Shown one piece after another: positions 33,216 through 44,935 of a DNA stretch of 64,000 bases. The notes under the pieces are model-generated. The model was not told the origin of the DNA. It saw only the letters and a program-made list of their open reading frames with translations, and searched no databases. The translations under genes were made by a program, and so were the position numbers. The stretch covers positions 334,700 through 398,699 of the forward strand of contig JADDOH010000163.1 in the NCBI GenBank assembly GCA_016648135.1, read 5' to 3'. Source of the DNA: Agrypnia vestita. Taxonomy: Eukaryota > Arthropoda > Insecta > Trichoptera > Phryganeidae. Each line of letters starts with the position of its first letter. Position 1 is the first letter of the stretch.

Positions 33216-34741
33216 GGGTAGACTGGGTATGGTATTTTTTTTTTAGATGTGAGTTACAATTATTTTTGGCCTTGCTCGCTATGTACAAGGCTTATAATGT
33301 ACCTCAACAGGAGTGAAGGTATTCTGCTCTAGCTACTACCAGCTTTGTTGGAACGGGAGGGATTTGTCCGTGGAACTTGGAACTCCTTCGCATTTGGCTA
33401 TGTGGAGAGGGAACCACAGGAAACCTCTCTCAGAAGGAGTCGGACCTGAGGGGACCTTCCTATACGTTCTTACAACGTTAGGCTTTTGTTTTATTCGTTA
33501 TTTATTACTTTTAATGTCCTGACTATATTCTCTAAGAAAGAAAACAATTTCGCATATATCGTCCATTACTGTACATGAGTACATTACAGTACTGAGTTTT
33601 ATGAGCCGAGCGATGATAAAGACATGTTAAATCAAGAACGTGTTTCTATCTACTAACGGGTAGTGCCGTTTTAAAAAAAATCTGATTTGTTTCAACCATC
33701 CCCACGCCAGGGGCGGTTGAAACAGACACAGTTGAATGCAAATAAATCAATATATAATATTGCAGCATTTTATTCATCATTTATTCTAATTTTAAGAATA
33801 ATTATGGCACCGTTTGACAATATTAATCAGTCTTCAATGTTTTAATACTACAATATTTTTAATCAATCTTAACTTTTTTAGGGCACACAACTTAAAACGT
33901 ATATTATCGTCTGTGACAATAGGACTACTTAACATTCATACACAATTTACAAAATTAATATAGACAATAAAAATCGACAGTATTACTTTTAATCTGCAAA
34001 TAAAGTAAAAGAAAACATTTTATCTAGTCGTAAATCAATCAAAAATTTAGCTTTGGGATCATTCCGAGTCGTAATTGTGGCAAACATAGCTAAGATCACC
34101 TTCTGTGCAATCTTTGTGAGCTTACAGTTTACAAATGGTTCATTTTATCCACTTATATCCGGATCTTCTCTTTGAATATCTGATCTTGTGAGCGAACAGT
34201 GGTTTACTGCATGCTTCTCCACCGCTTTTCGCAATGAATCTATTGTTTTTACCTTCTCATAAGTATCTTTACACCTCGACAAGTCTATCTGCCATCTCGA
34301 AGACTTTTTTGCGCGTACTCTCGGCATCCAGAAAACAAGAAAATTAAATTAAAATAATGTTTCAACAGTACCCACAAAAAATGCTGCAACAGTCCCCAAC
34401 TCCTCCTTTAGGTAAAAAAAATAGTTTGTAGTAATGGTGAAAATAATAATACATTAAAACTATTCACGATGTCGTTCTACAAGCCTCATTTTAACCATAA
34501 AAACGCTCTCAATACTCTCACTTGAATAGAAACCATAATAATTTGAAAAATCTCCGAATAAAAAACTTACTTTTGGTTATCAAAATACAATGCGGCCTCC
34601 TATAAACCAATGCAATGAACGACGCAACACTGAGATTCGAATTCGGATCTGTCGTCCACTTCATTTGCCCCTTGGACTCCTCACCCCACCGCATATAGTT
34701 TGCGAGATATTTGTTCTCTTTCAACCGTACCCAGTCTACCG
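33216..34741 (-). mobile_element. Pogo-like DNA transposon, internally deleted
   Basis: The ends GGTAGACTGGGTATGG (33217-33232) and CCGTACCCAGTCTACC (34725-34740) are inverted repeats matching at 15 of 16 bases, flanked by TA at 33214-33215 and 34742-34743 as for the Tc1/mariner/pogo superfamily. Motifs of the form TTTCAACMRTMCCCA recur inside (about 33691, 34361, 34724) with a relative near 34384, probably transposase-binding subterminal repeats. Only the two ends of the transposase survive. Confidence 0.7.
34060..34327 (-). pseudogene. Pogo-like transposase, fused end fragments
   Basis: From 34327 the - strand reads MPRVRAKKSSRWQIDLSRC, then DSLRKAVEKHAVNHCSLTR, resembling the N-terminal pogo/Tigger DNA-binding start ('MPR.R.kkt.R..w' and 'sir.aa...gv..stl'). 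After a stop near 34145 come HKDCTEGDLSYVCHNYDSE, like the Cys/His-rich PHD-type end of such transposases. The catalytic middle (DDE) is absent, so this is a deletion derivative. Confidence 0.5.
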
Positions 34742-35459
34742 TACTGCTTATGTAGGTACTTACAAAATTATAACCGATATTTTTTAATTCAATTTTTATC
34801 GTTGGTACATTGAAATATCATTATTATAAAACTATTACTATACATGTGCCGTAATTTATAAAAAACATTATTTTTCTACATTAGTTTTTACCGCCTTTTT
34901 AAATTAGTATAACAATTAAAACAACAAAAATATTTGACTATACCTTTATATTAAATGAAAACTTTTTTACTGTAGACATTTATATTTCAGTTATTTCATT
35001 TGCGTACGCAATCTCCAACGCTGCAAAAAATTATAAAAATATATTTTTACTGAAAAGGAAATAATAAAGTCAAACTACAATTTTTTTTAAACATTAAGCT
35101 ATCCGAGTCGTTGGGAAAAAATAACTCAGAATTACACTGAGTAAGTGCAGTTTAAGATTTTCTCCATTTTTTTTTATGCGGATATTGGAGAATAGCCAGT
35201 TTTATTTTATGTAATTATGCATAGATCGGCAAAATTATGTTTACATTTTTTCGTTCAGATTCGTTTGCGCTGTAATTTCGGACAAGTAAAATATAATAAT
35301 ATGTATATTTAAGAGGGAGAGATTTTCGCTTTTAAAGCATATCTGTTTATTCTACCGACTTGTGCAATTTTTCTATCCAAACTTTCAGTTTGAAGTAGGC
35401 GTTAATATATATTTGATTAACATATACGACAGGTCCTAAACCCATGTATACGCCCAAAG
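34742..35459. other. Unassigned AT-rich DNA
   Basis: No feature recognised. Confidence 0.5.
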
Positions 35460-35720
35460 ATGTTCATATCTTCTTCTTCTTTTTTTTTTGCCTTGTAAGG
35501 TCCCCCGACGTTGGTCGATACTTGTAAACCTGCGCTGCCCGGAACAAATCCTCCACCTGTCTCTTTCCTTTCCACTCTCTGATGTTGCGCAGCTAGACTA
35601 CACCTGCTTTCCCATACTAATAGCTTAGTCTCTGTGAGACGTTTATAATATATCTTGATTAATGACGATCCCTCTGGGGACAATAATCCAATAATTTTAT
35701 TCTTGAGAAGTTTGAACATA
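35460..35720 (-). pseudogene. LINE 3' end fragment
   Basis: On the - strand, VWESRCSLAAQHQRVERKET and FVPGSAGLQVSTNVGGPYKA lead into a (AAG)n-rich tail (35462-35484 on + as TTCTTCTTC). This is the usual end of a LINE polyprotein plus tail. A neighbouring + strand stretch INDDPSGDNNPIILFLRSLN (35657-35716) may be another degraded element. Confidence 0.45.
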
Positions 35721-36484
35721 CCTACTCAAAAATATTGTGAATATATTTTTATCAAAAAATATTTTGATGTGTCAATTGGCACAACCCTATTATTACAACT
35801 TCTTAGTATCCGGAGTGAACCGTATCATTTATCGCTTGCACAAGCTTGGCACAAGTGTGCACGGCGCCCACGAAATGAAATATGTTTGTGACATTTTGTC
35901 AGTGTTGTCAGATGTCTCCAATGAGAATGTCAAAGCGTTGAACAAATACTCACAAGTCAACCCTTGGTCTTCGGGCCACATATTAAACTTGATCACAATT
36001 AATCTTTATTGTTTAATAATTTCTTTAAAAAAATATATTTTGTCTAGTCCGAGTCTAAGTCAAATAAGAAAATTTTTGTCGAAATATGTTAAAATATCAC
36101 AATTCATAACACTGTTTTTAATTAATACATGAATGACGTTTTCATAATTTAACTAATAACTGATTCGCAATTAACATAATTCTCATAAACCCTTCTCTCA
36201 GAACCCTACTGCTCATCGGATGCGTGTGCACAACTTGTGGAGGGGTTCCAGAATAGGATTCTTCAGCCATGCTCGAACCCATAATGAAAAAAAGCATCGT
36301 CATGAATATGGAAATTCATAAATTTGATTGGAATAATGTGTCAAACTCATTGCGATCTTTTTGTTTTGATGGCATGTTTTTCCAAAATAGTAGAACACAA
36401 ATTTATTATCAAAAAATGACAATGTAATGCAACTGTCCTACATTATTGAAACATACTTATTTACTACTTACAATCACGCCGTTT
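35721..36484. other. Unassigned DNA
   Basis: A 131-codon open frame at 35737-36132 has no recognisable domain, no splice-bounded structure and AT-driven composition. I do not annotate it as a gene. Confidence 0.45.
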
Positions 36485-36920
36485 CCCCGTGGGGTAGGCG
36501 GAGTGGATAGAGCGCCACATTCTTCTTTCCTGACACAACTCTCGCCTCATACGTTTTTGCATTTTGTTAAGGCTTCTACAATCTTCTAGGACCGCCTTCC
36601 GGTATTTGGTTAATCTGGCCGTGTCACGTCTTCCGCGGTCGCTCTCTTTCTGGCGCCGTCGGCGTCAACCCTTGCGTTATATATCTTTCTTACCATTCCT
36701 TACTCATTCATGCGCTCAACATGCCTAAACCTGAGAGACCCTTTTTTAATTCTATGGACTATGCTCTAGTGAGGTTTACATTTATTCATAAAATCTTCTT
36801 CCCTTACTCTATCATAAATGGATTTGCTACACATACGTCTAAGGGATCTCATCTCCACTGCATTCAGTCTACTTTCGTTCCTCTTCGGCCAGCTCCAGGC
36901 TTCACTCCCACTTCTATTAG
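36485..36920 (-). pseudogene. LINE C-terminal fragment, type A, second copy
   Basis: The nucleotide sequence parallels 8528-8990 in the same orientation: shared CTTTCTGGCGCCGTC, TTGCGTTA-ATATCTTTCTTACC, CATAAATGGATTTGC and CATTCAGTCTACTTT. It encodes the same Arg-rich LINE C terminus but with several frame breaks. The two are independent insertions of one family. Confidence 0.65.
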
Positions 36921-37156
36921 AAATTATTACAAGCAAAGTTCACATTATTCCTTATATTTTTTTTTCTTAAATAGTGTCCTAAACTGGTTTTAAAGACTAG
37001 TAAAATGTGATATCCCCATGTCTTTCTGTATATTAAGTATATAGTTTTGAGAAAGGGTTAGAATAATCCATTTAATTGGAATCAGAATTTAATTTGAAAT
37101 ATACTAATTAGGTGAATATGTGACGTTGTTGTTCTGAAGGTACATTTTTCAAAATA

Positions 37157-37440
37157 AATAAATAAATAAATAAATATAGCTTTATTCCAGAATGTGGGGA
37201 GGTTCGTGCAATCCCACACATTCCATATAAAAGAAAATACACACATTAAAAATATTATATAAAACAAAAGAGAAATAGTAAAATCATATAAAATAGAAGA
37301 GAAGTATTAAAAGTAATCAAAAGAAATATATGGTAAAATATCGGCTTTAGCGAGCGATGGCAAGTCAATTATGCGGGGCCAGTATCTTTCTCCAGTGTGC
37401 ATCGATGCTGGATGGATGGAAAAATGGGGTCTCAGTTTTG
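37157..37440 (-). mobile_element. LINE 3' end with AAAT tail, family C, copy 1
   Basis: On the + strand it begins with (AAAT)n at 37157-37178, then GCTTTATTCCAG and TGCAATCCCACACATTCCAT, and later GGCTTTAGCGAGCGATGGCA and CAGTATCTTTCTCCAGTGTG. On the - strand this is a 3' untranslated region with AATAAA and a TTTA tail. The same order occurs at 58876-59480. Confidence 0.7.
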
Positions 37441-37546
37441 ACTATGATCATTTGGTCTCCTCAATAAAGTATAATTGAAGTTAATATATTATTCAAACTA
37501 TTCTATTCTGATTTTAATATGCACACAGAAAATAAATATGCAAATA

Positions 37547-37581
37547 TTAGGTCCTTACATATGAAATTGGCGTTTAGTATG
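37547..37581. mobile_element. Solitary mariner end
   Basis: Thirty-five bases identical to the left end of mariner copy 2 (TTAGGTCCTTACATATGAAA ... TTAGTATG), preceded by TA at 37545-37546, then an abrupt switch to unrelated sequence. The rest of the element is missing. It is 286 bp from mariner copy 3 and in the same orientation. Confidence 0.9.
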
Positions 37582-37867
37582 TTACTAGAGCGTGCCGAAG
37601 ACACTTGAATTTGGGATATTGGGCATTGTCTTCATTTATAATGTTTTATTATTAGAGTATAATGTATCTATTATCCTGTTAGTGTCTCTAATAAATATAT
37701 AAAAAATAAAAAACATCGTACTTTGGGCCTATCAAATAGTGACCAACAAAATTAATTCTTCTCTGCTTGACACTGATACCGACATTAACCTATTGGTATT
37801 AGCTCTTCTTGATACTTCAGAATTGGTTATTAATTTCAAATCTATCCACGTGTCCGAAGAATTATTA
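37582..37867. other. Spacer between the mariner end and mariner copy 3
   Basis: Contains the phrase TAATGTATCTATTATCCTGT with an ATAAATATATAAAAAATAAA stretch that looks like an old LINE tail. No coding sequence. Confidence 0.4.
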
Positions 37868-39151
37868 TTATGTCCTTACATATGAAATCGGCGTTTAGTA
37901 TGGGAGGAACATAAAGCCGATTTTTTTTATTATAATATATTTATTTAATCAAAGTATGTACCATTGCTATCTATGCATTTTTGCCATCTCATAGGTAGTT
38001 CATCGATCCCTTTACTAAAAAAACCATTCGGATGGGAATCAATAAAATCTTTGAAGGCGGTTTGGACTGCCCCATCGGAATTGAATTTTTTCCTTTGCAA
38101 GAAGTTATCCGAATTTCGAAAAAAATGGTAATCTGTTGGGGCAAGGTCCGGAGAGTACGGTGGATGTCTTAGACATTCCAATTGAAGCTCCTCTAATTTG
38201 GTAGCCGTCTGTTGTGCAGTGTGTGGTCTAGCGTTATCATGAAGCAGCAGTGGCCTAGAGCGATTAACCAGCCTCGGTTGTTTAGCAGCTAGCTTTTCCA
38301 TCATGGTTTGCAGTTGCTGACAATAGACATCTGCCGTAATCGTCTGGCCAGATTTAAGAAAGCTGTAGTGAACGACACCAGCACTAGTCCACCAAACGCT
38401 CACAAGTAACTTTTTTGGAGTCATTTTCGCTTGGGGCATGGTTTGGCTGGTTCGGCAGGGTTCAGCCATTGCGATGAGCGCTTCCGATTATCGTACAGGA
38501 TCCACTTTTCATCACAGGTAATGATTCGATTTAAAATCCCTTCATTATTGTGCCGGTTGAGTCATGCAACGCAGCAGTCAACGCGCGTTTGTTGATTTGC
38601 TTCACTCAATTCGTTAGGTACCCACCTTTCAAGCTTTTTCACCTTACCAATTTGCTTCAAGTGGATTAAAACAGTTTTATCACTAACACCGCAGCCTGCA
38701 GCTAACTCGGATGTGGTTTGCGATGGATCCGCTTCCACAATAGCCTTCAATTCTTCATTATCCACTTTGGTCTCCGGCCGTCCACGGGGCTTGTTCTGCA
38801 GGTCGAAATTTCCAGAACGAAAACGTTGGAACCAAAAACGCACTGTGTTTTCTTTTGCGGCACCGTCGCCATACACATCATTAATCCTTCGAGCCGTTTC
38901 TGCAGCACTGGTGCCACGGTGGAACTCGTACTCGTAAATAATGCGATATTTCAAGTTTTTCATTTTGTAAACTGAGTGACGCAAAGAAAAAAAAAATTGA
39001 GGAAAAAACAAATGAATTATAATTTTCCAAACACAAATACAGGAGTAAATAGCTGTATAAATTTGGATTTGGAATTCCTAACCAAAGAGAAGATATTTGA
39101 GATCAAATTTGCCAGTACGGCAAAACGCCAATTTCATATGTAAGGACCTAA
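37868..39151 (-). mobile_element. Mariner element, copy 3
   Basis: 1284 bp, with TA at 37866-37867 and 39152-39153. The left end has one change (TTATGTCC for TTAGGTCC). Otherwise it is nearly identical to copy 2, so the family spread recently. The transposase is broken (see the pseudogene entry). Confidence 0.95.
37945..38963 (-). pseudogene. Mariner transposase pseudogene (copy 3)
   Basis: Starts at MKNLKYRI (38963). Compared with copy 2 there are two lesions: a TTA to TGA stop in DCCVALLN (about 38562) and a single-base deletion just before TPKKLL (about 38426), which shifts the frame. The DD34D motifs ITCDEKW, LLLHDNARPH and YSPDLAPTDYHFF are otherwise retained. Confidence 0.93.
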
Positions 39152-39153
39152 TA

Positions 39154-40109
39154 ATATGTTATATTTTTTTTAAATATTTCTTTCTAGAATATCCTTCTTG
39201 ATGAGATTTTCTGTATAGGTACTTATATTTTGTTTATATTTTCAGATTTTATTAGTTTCCTTCCTTCAATAATCATATGTGATGTACTTATATTAATATG
39301 TATAAGTGTATGTTTGAATAAAACGAGAAAACATAATGAAATATTATATTTTCGGAAAATACTGTACGCGCCCACGAATTGTTAAAAAATACCTTTATAA
39401 TGTCTGTTTTACTGAACTAAAGTAAAAAATCTTTAAATGTACATGTATAGAATATTAATAATGTTGAAAAAGAAGTAGAAGTAAGAAAAATACATGTAAA
39501 ATAACGAGCATGTAAAGGCACGTTCACGTTCACTAACTACATTATAGAATCGAGAAATTTGGGTTTAATGTGTGAATCTTCTTTCTTATTTTTTTTCATG
39601 GCGTTTTCCCACCCCGTAGAGTGTTTTTTCCACTAATAACAAGTATGATATTTGCTGCGTCGTCAACTGGAGTATGTGGGTGCGTGTTTTTTCCTTATTT
39701 CGGGAATTGAAATTATAAAGGATTGAATTTATCTGAATGTGGAATAAACATTATTCTAAGTAAATGATTCAATTCTGTTAGTCTTGGAGAAGGATATGTG
39801 TAGTTACGTAATGTTAGTTAATTTGATTTTTATAGATTTATACCGTTGGCTTTTAGGAATTTTATAAGTAATTTTTAAGTGATTTGATAGTTGGAAGACA
39901 ATAGAGTTGGGATATTCATGGAAATGGAAAATTGTTATAAGATCTTTAATTACATTTGGGTAATTGTCATATTTGGGTAGCAGAATTTTCCAAGATGACC
40001 GCTCAAAGACAGACATTATAAGCAGAATCCAATAAGCAAGGGTCGCCTTCAATAAAAAATCTACGATCTTTGAAACTCCCAACATTGATATAAAGGTTAC
40101 GAAGAATTT
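39154..40109. other. Unassigned DNA
   Basis: A 93-codon - strand open frame at 39804-40085 (with FHFHEYPNSIVFQLSNHL) has no recognisable domain. Nothing else is seen. Confidence 0.4.
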
Positions 40110-40350
40110 GGTTAAAACTTTTATCTGAAGTGTGCTGTTTTATGGCAGCGAAACATGCACTACCGGCCAGAGCATCTCCGAGAGGCTAGCGACCTTCGAG
40201 ATGTGGTGCTACAGGCGCATGGCGAGGATTTATGAAAACCACGAAGAGAAGACTAAGGACATACCAGACATAAAAGAATGCAAATCATTGCTACAGGCTT
40301 CAAAGTCGAACACGATGTCCAAAAAAATAAAGAAGGTGCGATACAAAAAC
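40110..40350 (+). pseudogene. LINE C-terminal fragment, type C
   Basis: Reads LFYGSETCTTGQSISERLAT then FEMWCYRRMARIYENH, the 'LYGCETWT...LEAFEMWCYRRMLRI' block that follows the RT domain in many RTE-like LINEs. It ends abruptly near 40350. No RT core is present. Confidence 0.75.
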
Positions 40351-41385
40351 TTAAAAAGACCAATGTATAATTTTTTATGGGTCACAATGCTAGGATTGGT
40401 CTGCAACAAGCATCCGATCTATGCTTGTTGTTTCTTGGGATACCACATGGGCCTTTAATGTTGTTTAATGTTTCCCTTTTGCTTTCCACGTTCTATGTCG
40501 TCGACCACGAAGGTTCTTCCGCCTTTAGGGAGTTTTTCTGTTCCCCAAGACATAAGAGTGCCCTATCCAACTACGTACTTAGTACGCGTCAGAAACCCGC
40601 ACTATAACAAAGAAATACGAAACAACACTAAATAAAGAAAATAAAGCGTTATAACCACGAATATGTGTGCACGTATCCTTTAAATATTATTTAAATTGTT
40701 GAAATTAATCAATAATATTATTAAATACATATATTTGTGTTTTTTTACTTTCATTTTTTTTAATGTTCATAATATTTACTTTACCAATAGATCATTCTAC
40801 ATATTAGATTGCAAAATACAATTACAATATAGATTTGTATAATATATTCAACGTAATTAAGTAGTTACGTACAATTTCCTCAAAACTGTATATATTTTTC
40901 AATCTCTTGAAGGCATTTTTTCACATTTTTTTGGGGTTGAACCGTTGGGCGGACAGGCGGAGTTATTTCTGTGAAACGTTCCCAGACACCGGCTCCATTT
41001 TAAATTAGTTTACCTTACTCAAGTTGGTGCATCTCACCGTTCTTAGTGCGAGACTTAGTGGATGTTTTCCTTTCATCAGTTTCCAGTATTTACAGAAAAA
41101 CATTAGTGTTGACAAATTCATCCACGGGTTAAGAATCAAAAGTTTACTGACACATGAAAATAAAAACACTTGTTTTTTAGTTCTACTTATTTAATTTTTA
41201 TGAGACGCGTGTCACCTTACGAGGGCATTATCCATCACAAAAATAATCTACCACGGTGTAACCTTCATCATAATCTTCAACATAATCTTCAACATAATCT
41301 ATGAGGCAAGCAAATATCTAATCAAAAATACTCTTACTCACATAACTTAAAATTCCCGCCGCCCTAACGGACATAATTATTATAC
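40351..41385. other. Unassigned DNA
   Basis: No feature beyond small CTTCAACATAAT repeats near 41275-41300. Confidence 0.45.
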
Positions 41386-41439
41386 AGGGTCTACCATAGC
41401 TAGTAGCAGAAACTTGGCCGGTAGATTCCTGCCTATGTT

Positions 41440-44400
41440 CATCATCATCTTCCTCCCCTTGTCCTAGTAGGGTCGGGGGCCCAAAGACTCGACAAGGTGC
41501 TTCCATGATCCCCTGTCTTGCGCTGCTTCTGCTTGAGTCAACCAGTCCAGACCCATTTTATTTTCAAATACATTTTTTTATTGTCTCTCCCAGCTAAATC
41601 TGGGTCGCCCCACCGGCCGTATTCCCTCCGGGGTTGCCAAGAGGATTCTTCTTGGTATTCGTTCCTCTGGCATTCTGAGCACATGTCCAAGCCAGCTCAG
41701 TTGTGATTTTTCTACGTGCAGGAGTAGGGACTCCATGCCTAGTGTGTGCCTTATGTGGGCACTTCTCACTCTGTCCATCAGTGTGACTCCCGCTACCCCC
41801 CTTAGAAAACTCGTCTCGGCAGCCTGGACTCTTGAACTCACTCTCTCCGTCAGGATCCAAATTTGATGCTCATATATTAGGGTTGGGCTTGTACACAGAT
41901 TTGAACAGTCCGTTTTGCCTTGACACTAAGCTCGGATTTTCTTATAACCACACCATATAAAGAGCGTAGAACGCCGGCTGCAGCTACGATTCTTCTATCT
42001 ATTTCACTTTCTTGCCCCCCGTCACTAGAAAACTCCACCCCTAGGTATTTGAATTATTCGACTTGCTTCAGCTGGGTCCCTTGTATGCTGATCGAGCACT
42101 GCTCTTGGTCTCTTCCTACGACCATAACCTCTGATTTGGCAGTACTAATCTTCATCCCTTCTTGAGTGCACTCTTCATTGAAGGAATTTATCGACTCTTG
42201 TAGGTCTTCCTTTGTGGGCGCCAGCCTCGCTATATCGTCCGCGAAGAGTAAAGAGTCTATTTCCACATCTCCAACTCTCACGGCTCTTGCTGTTTGATTT
42301 TTCTGGCTTATCCTGTCCATATAAAGGATGAACAGGATTGGCGAAAGTGGGCAACCTTGTCTTAAACCTGCTCCAACATTGAACTCTTCCGAAATTGCGC
42401 CGTTTATTCGTACGCATGCATTGATTGAATTGCCTTGAGAAGGTCTCTCTCTATTCCGTATTCGTCCAGCACTGTCCACAGGATGTCGCGCGGCACCAAG
42501 TCATAGGCTTTCTCCAGGTCTATGAATCCCATATAAATATTTTTTCCATATTCCCAGCTTTTCTGGATAGTTTGTTGCAGTGTAAACAATTGGTCTGTTG
42601 TGCCTCTCCCGGCTCTGAAACCGCATTGGCCTTCTTGGATCTTGTTTTCTGTTACTCTGCGACATTTTCTCTCCAGAATTCGAGCATATATTTTACCTGG
42701 TTGACTCAGCAAGGTGATTCCTCTGTAGTTTGCACACACTTTGCTGTCTACCTTTTTAAAAATGTCTATCAGTATATGTCTAATATTTAAAAAGGACTAT
42801 CACCCCTGTCCGCCAAACTTTTGGGGCCTTGCTTGTCTTCACGCTACTGAAAATATGCGGGCTAGCCAACTTATCCCCTTATTGTTCAGATTTTTCAGCA
42901 TCTCAGACCTTATCTTATCTCTGCCAGCTGCCCTCCCATTTTTCCTCGACTTTAAGACACCTTTTACTTCCTCTATGCCATTTTCGCCTTATCCTTCCTC
43001 TATGCCATTTTCGCCGTTATCTGATGCAGTGGGGGATCTGGCTTGCTATCCTCATGGTTAACGGGTTAAGGAGATTTTCAAAATATTTTTTCCATCTCTC
43101 CAACACATCTTTTTCGTCCCTAATGAAGTTTCCTGATTCGTCCTTGATGCCCTTTACTACTGTTGACTCTCCCTTCCGTAGACACCGAACTGTTTGCCAA
43201 AACAGCTTTCTCGCTGTGTGGTAATTGTTTACAAATTTTTCTCCAAAATTTTTCCATGCTTCTTGTTTGGCCATCTTGACCACCCTCCTGGCCTCTTATT
43301 TTTTCTCGAGGTATTTCTTTCGGTTTCCTTCCTCTTGATTACAAATCCATACGCGGTAAGCTTGTTTTTTTTCATGGACAGCTTTCCGTACAGTTTCAGT
43401 CCACCAAGGCATCCTTTGGGTCTTATTACCGCTTGGAACTTGCTTAGTCCCACATGTTTCTTTGGCTGACTCCACCACTGTACTCTAGAACAGACTCCAT
43501 TCACTTTCAGCATCTAGTTCTTCGGGTGGCAAAATGTTGTATGCCTGGTCTATTCTTTGTGCGAAGCTTTTCCTGGTCTCTTCATTTTGCAGCTCCTCCC
43601 ACTTTTTCCTAACGCCGACACTTTTTATTGGACCCCTACGCTTTTTCACAAAATTTCGCAATTCACTTTGCAAACGAGAAGAAAATAATCGGTGCCTAGT
43701 TCAGCTCCTCTTTTCACTCGCACATCAGTGACGGGTTTCTTTATTCCGGGGGCCGCTATACAAAAGTCGATTTCAGACTGCCTCATTTCGTTACTCCTAC
43801 TCTGGTACCATGTGAATTTGTGTATTTCTTTATGCTGGAAGTAGTGCTCATTATTGTTAGGCCATTACTAGAACAGAAGTCCAACAGCATGGTTCCTTGA
43901 AGGTTAACTTCCGGTCTTCCAAATTTTCCGATGACTCCTTTCCATGTACTTGCGTCATTCCCAATATGAGCATTTAAAATCGCCAATATACAAAATATTA
44001 TCGTTTCTCGAGAATCCTCGATGTACATCTGTCAACAGCTCGCAAAAGGATCCGTATTCCGATGACGTGTTTGGGGCGTAAATCTGAATAAAGACGATCA
44101 CCTTTCCATAGACCTGCACTTTTACCATCACCACTCTGTCGCTGAAAGTCTTCCATTCCAGGACACTATCCGCGAATTTTGAATTTATAAGAATCCCGTT
44201 TTTTTTTGCGTTAGACTCTTTGTCAACCTCGGAATAGTACAGTTGCCAGTTTCGATCTAAGCGTTTAATACTGCTCCCTTTTAGTTTCGATGACAGCCCG
44301 CAAATAATATGAATCGAGTGGGGACCGCTCTAATTTGGCGACCAACTCGATGTCTTTATGTTAAACCCGGTTAAACTCGTAACATTCCATGTGCAGATTT

Positions 44401-44542
44401 TCAGCATTATTCTGTGCATGTTACACTGTGCCAATTCCTCTGGTTTTAAAGGTTTATGGCAAGTATTAACATTCAATAACCTTAATTCCCGTGCTTCCCG
44501 CCGCGGAGGAGCGGGCGGCCGCCGCGGACATCTAGACGTCAC
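41440..44542 (-). mobile_element. RTE-like LINE, near full length, degenerate
   Basis: About 3.1 kb flanked by a perfect 10-bp duplication TGCCTATGTT (41430-41439 and 44543-44552). The 5' end on the - strand is GC-rich (GCGGCGGCCGCCC), and the 3' end finishes in a TGATGA-type tail beside 41440, as RTE elements often do. One polyprotein with endonuclease then reverse transcriptase is recognisable but carries many frameshifts and stops. Confidence 0.88.
41578..44542 (-). pseudogene. RTE-like endonuclease-reverse transcriptase pseudogene
   Basis: Order on the - strand: apurinic-type endonuclease start ICTWNVTSLTG (about 44380); a degraded GDFN block reading AILNAHIGND with SNGLTIMSTTS (about 43980-43850); a linker (43670-43020, ERWKKYFENLLN); reverse transcriptase with CGFRAGRGTTDQLFTLQQ, GFIDLEKAYDLVPRDILW, LRQGCPLSPILFILYMDRI and FADDIA (42739-42054); and a C terminus with VTLMDRVRSAHIRHTLG, LSWLGHVLRMPEERI and GRPRFSW (41841-41578). 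The RT motifs survive, but a frameshift near 42420 and many others kill it. The clade assignment is from motif memory. Confidence 0.88.
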
Positions 44543-44935
44543 TGCCTATGTTATGGGTCTAAAATATTCGAGCAACCGCGACCTAATATCAGTAGTTATG
44601 GAGATATGCAATACCAAAATATGCATTTTTCTTTAATATTTTTGACTTATTTTTTGCAAAAAGTTGAACTAGCATTACAGTAACTTATATTGATTATGAA
44701 AAAATAATTTTCTTTAATACAACTTAAATAAAATGATAAAAACCTTGTAAAAAAATTTTTTTCAATTTTCGCAACGTTTTTACCATTTTATTCGATTTGT
44801 ATTAAAGCTAATAATTGTTCATAATCGACATAAGTCACTGAAATGATACTTCAACTTTTTGCAAAAAATAATTCAGAAATATTGAAAAAAAAAATGCAAA
44901 CTTCGATATTGTATACTCATAACATAGGTATTTGA

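Larger units (their letters stand above)
41386..44935. mobile_element. Foldback element, family F, split by an RTE-like LINE
   Basis: The left piece (41386-41439) begins ATACAGGGTCTACCATAGCT. The right piece resumes at 44553 with ATGGGTCTAAAATATTCGAG, followed by a large palindrome (about 44607-44935) of the same sort as 29760-30060. With the LINE removed, the pieces join into a sequence collinear with the uninterrupted copy starting at 53126 (TACAGGGTGTCTCATAGCTA ... GAGTCCAAAATGCTCCAACC). The outer right end seems truncated. Confidence 0.75.

Noticed and set aside
35737..36132. 131-codon + strand open frame
   Set aside because: No domain, no splice structure, AT-driven composition and no upstream promoter signal.
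42425..43224. + strand open frames of 106-131 codons
   Set aside because: Antisense to the reverse transcriptase of the RTE-like LINE, which has the recognisable motifs.
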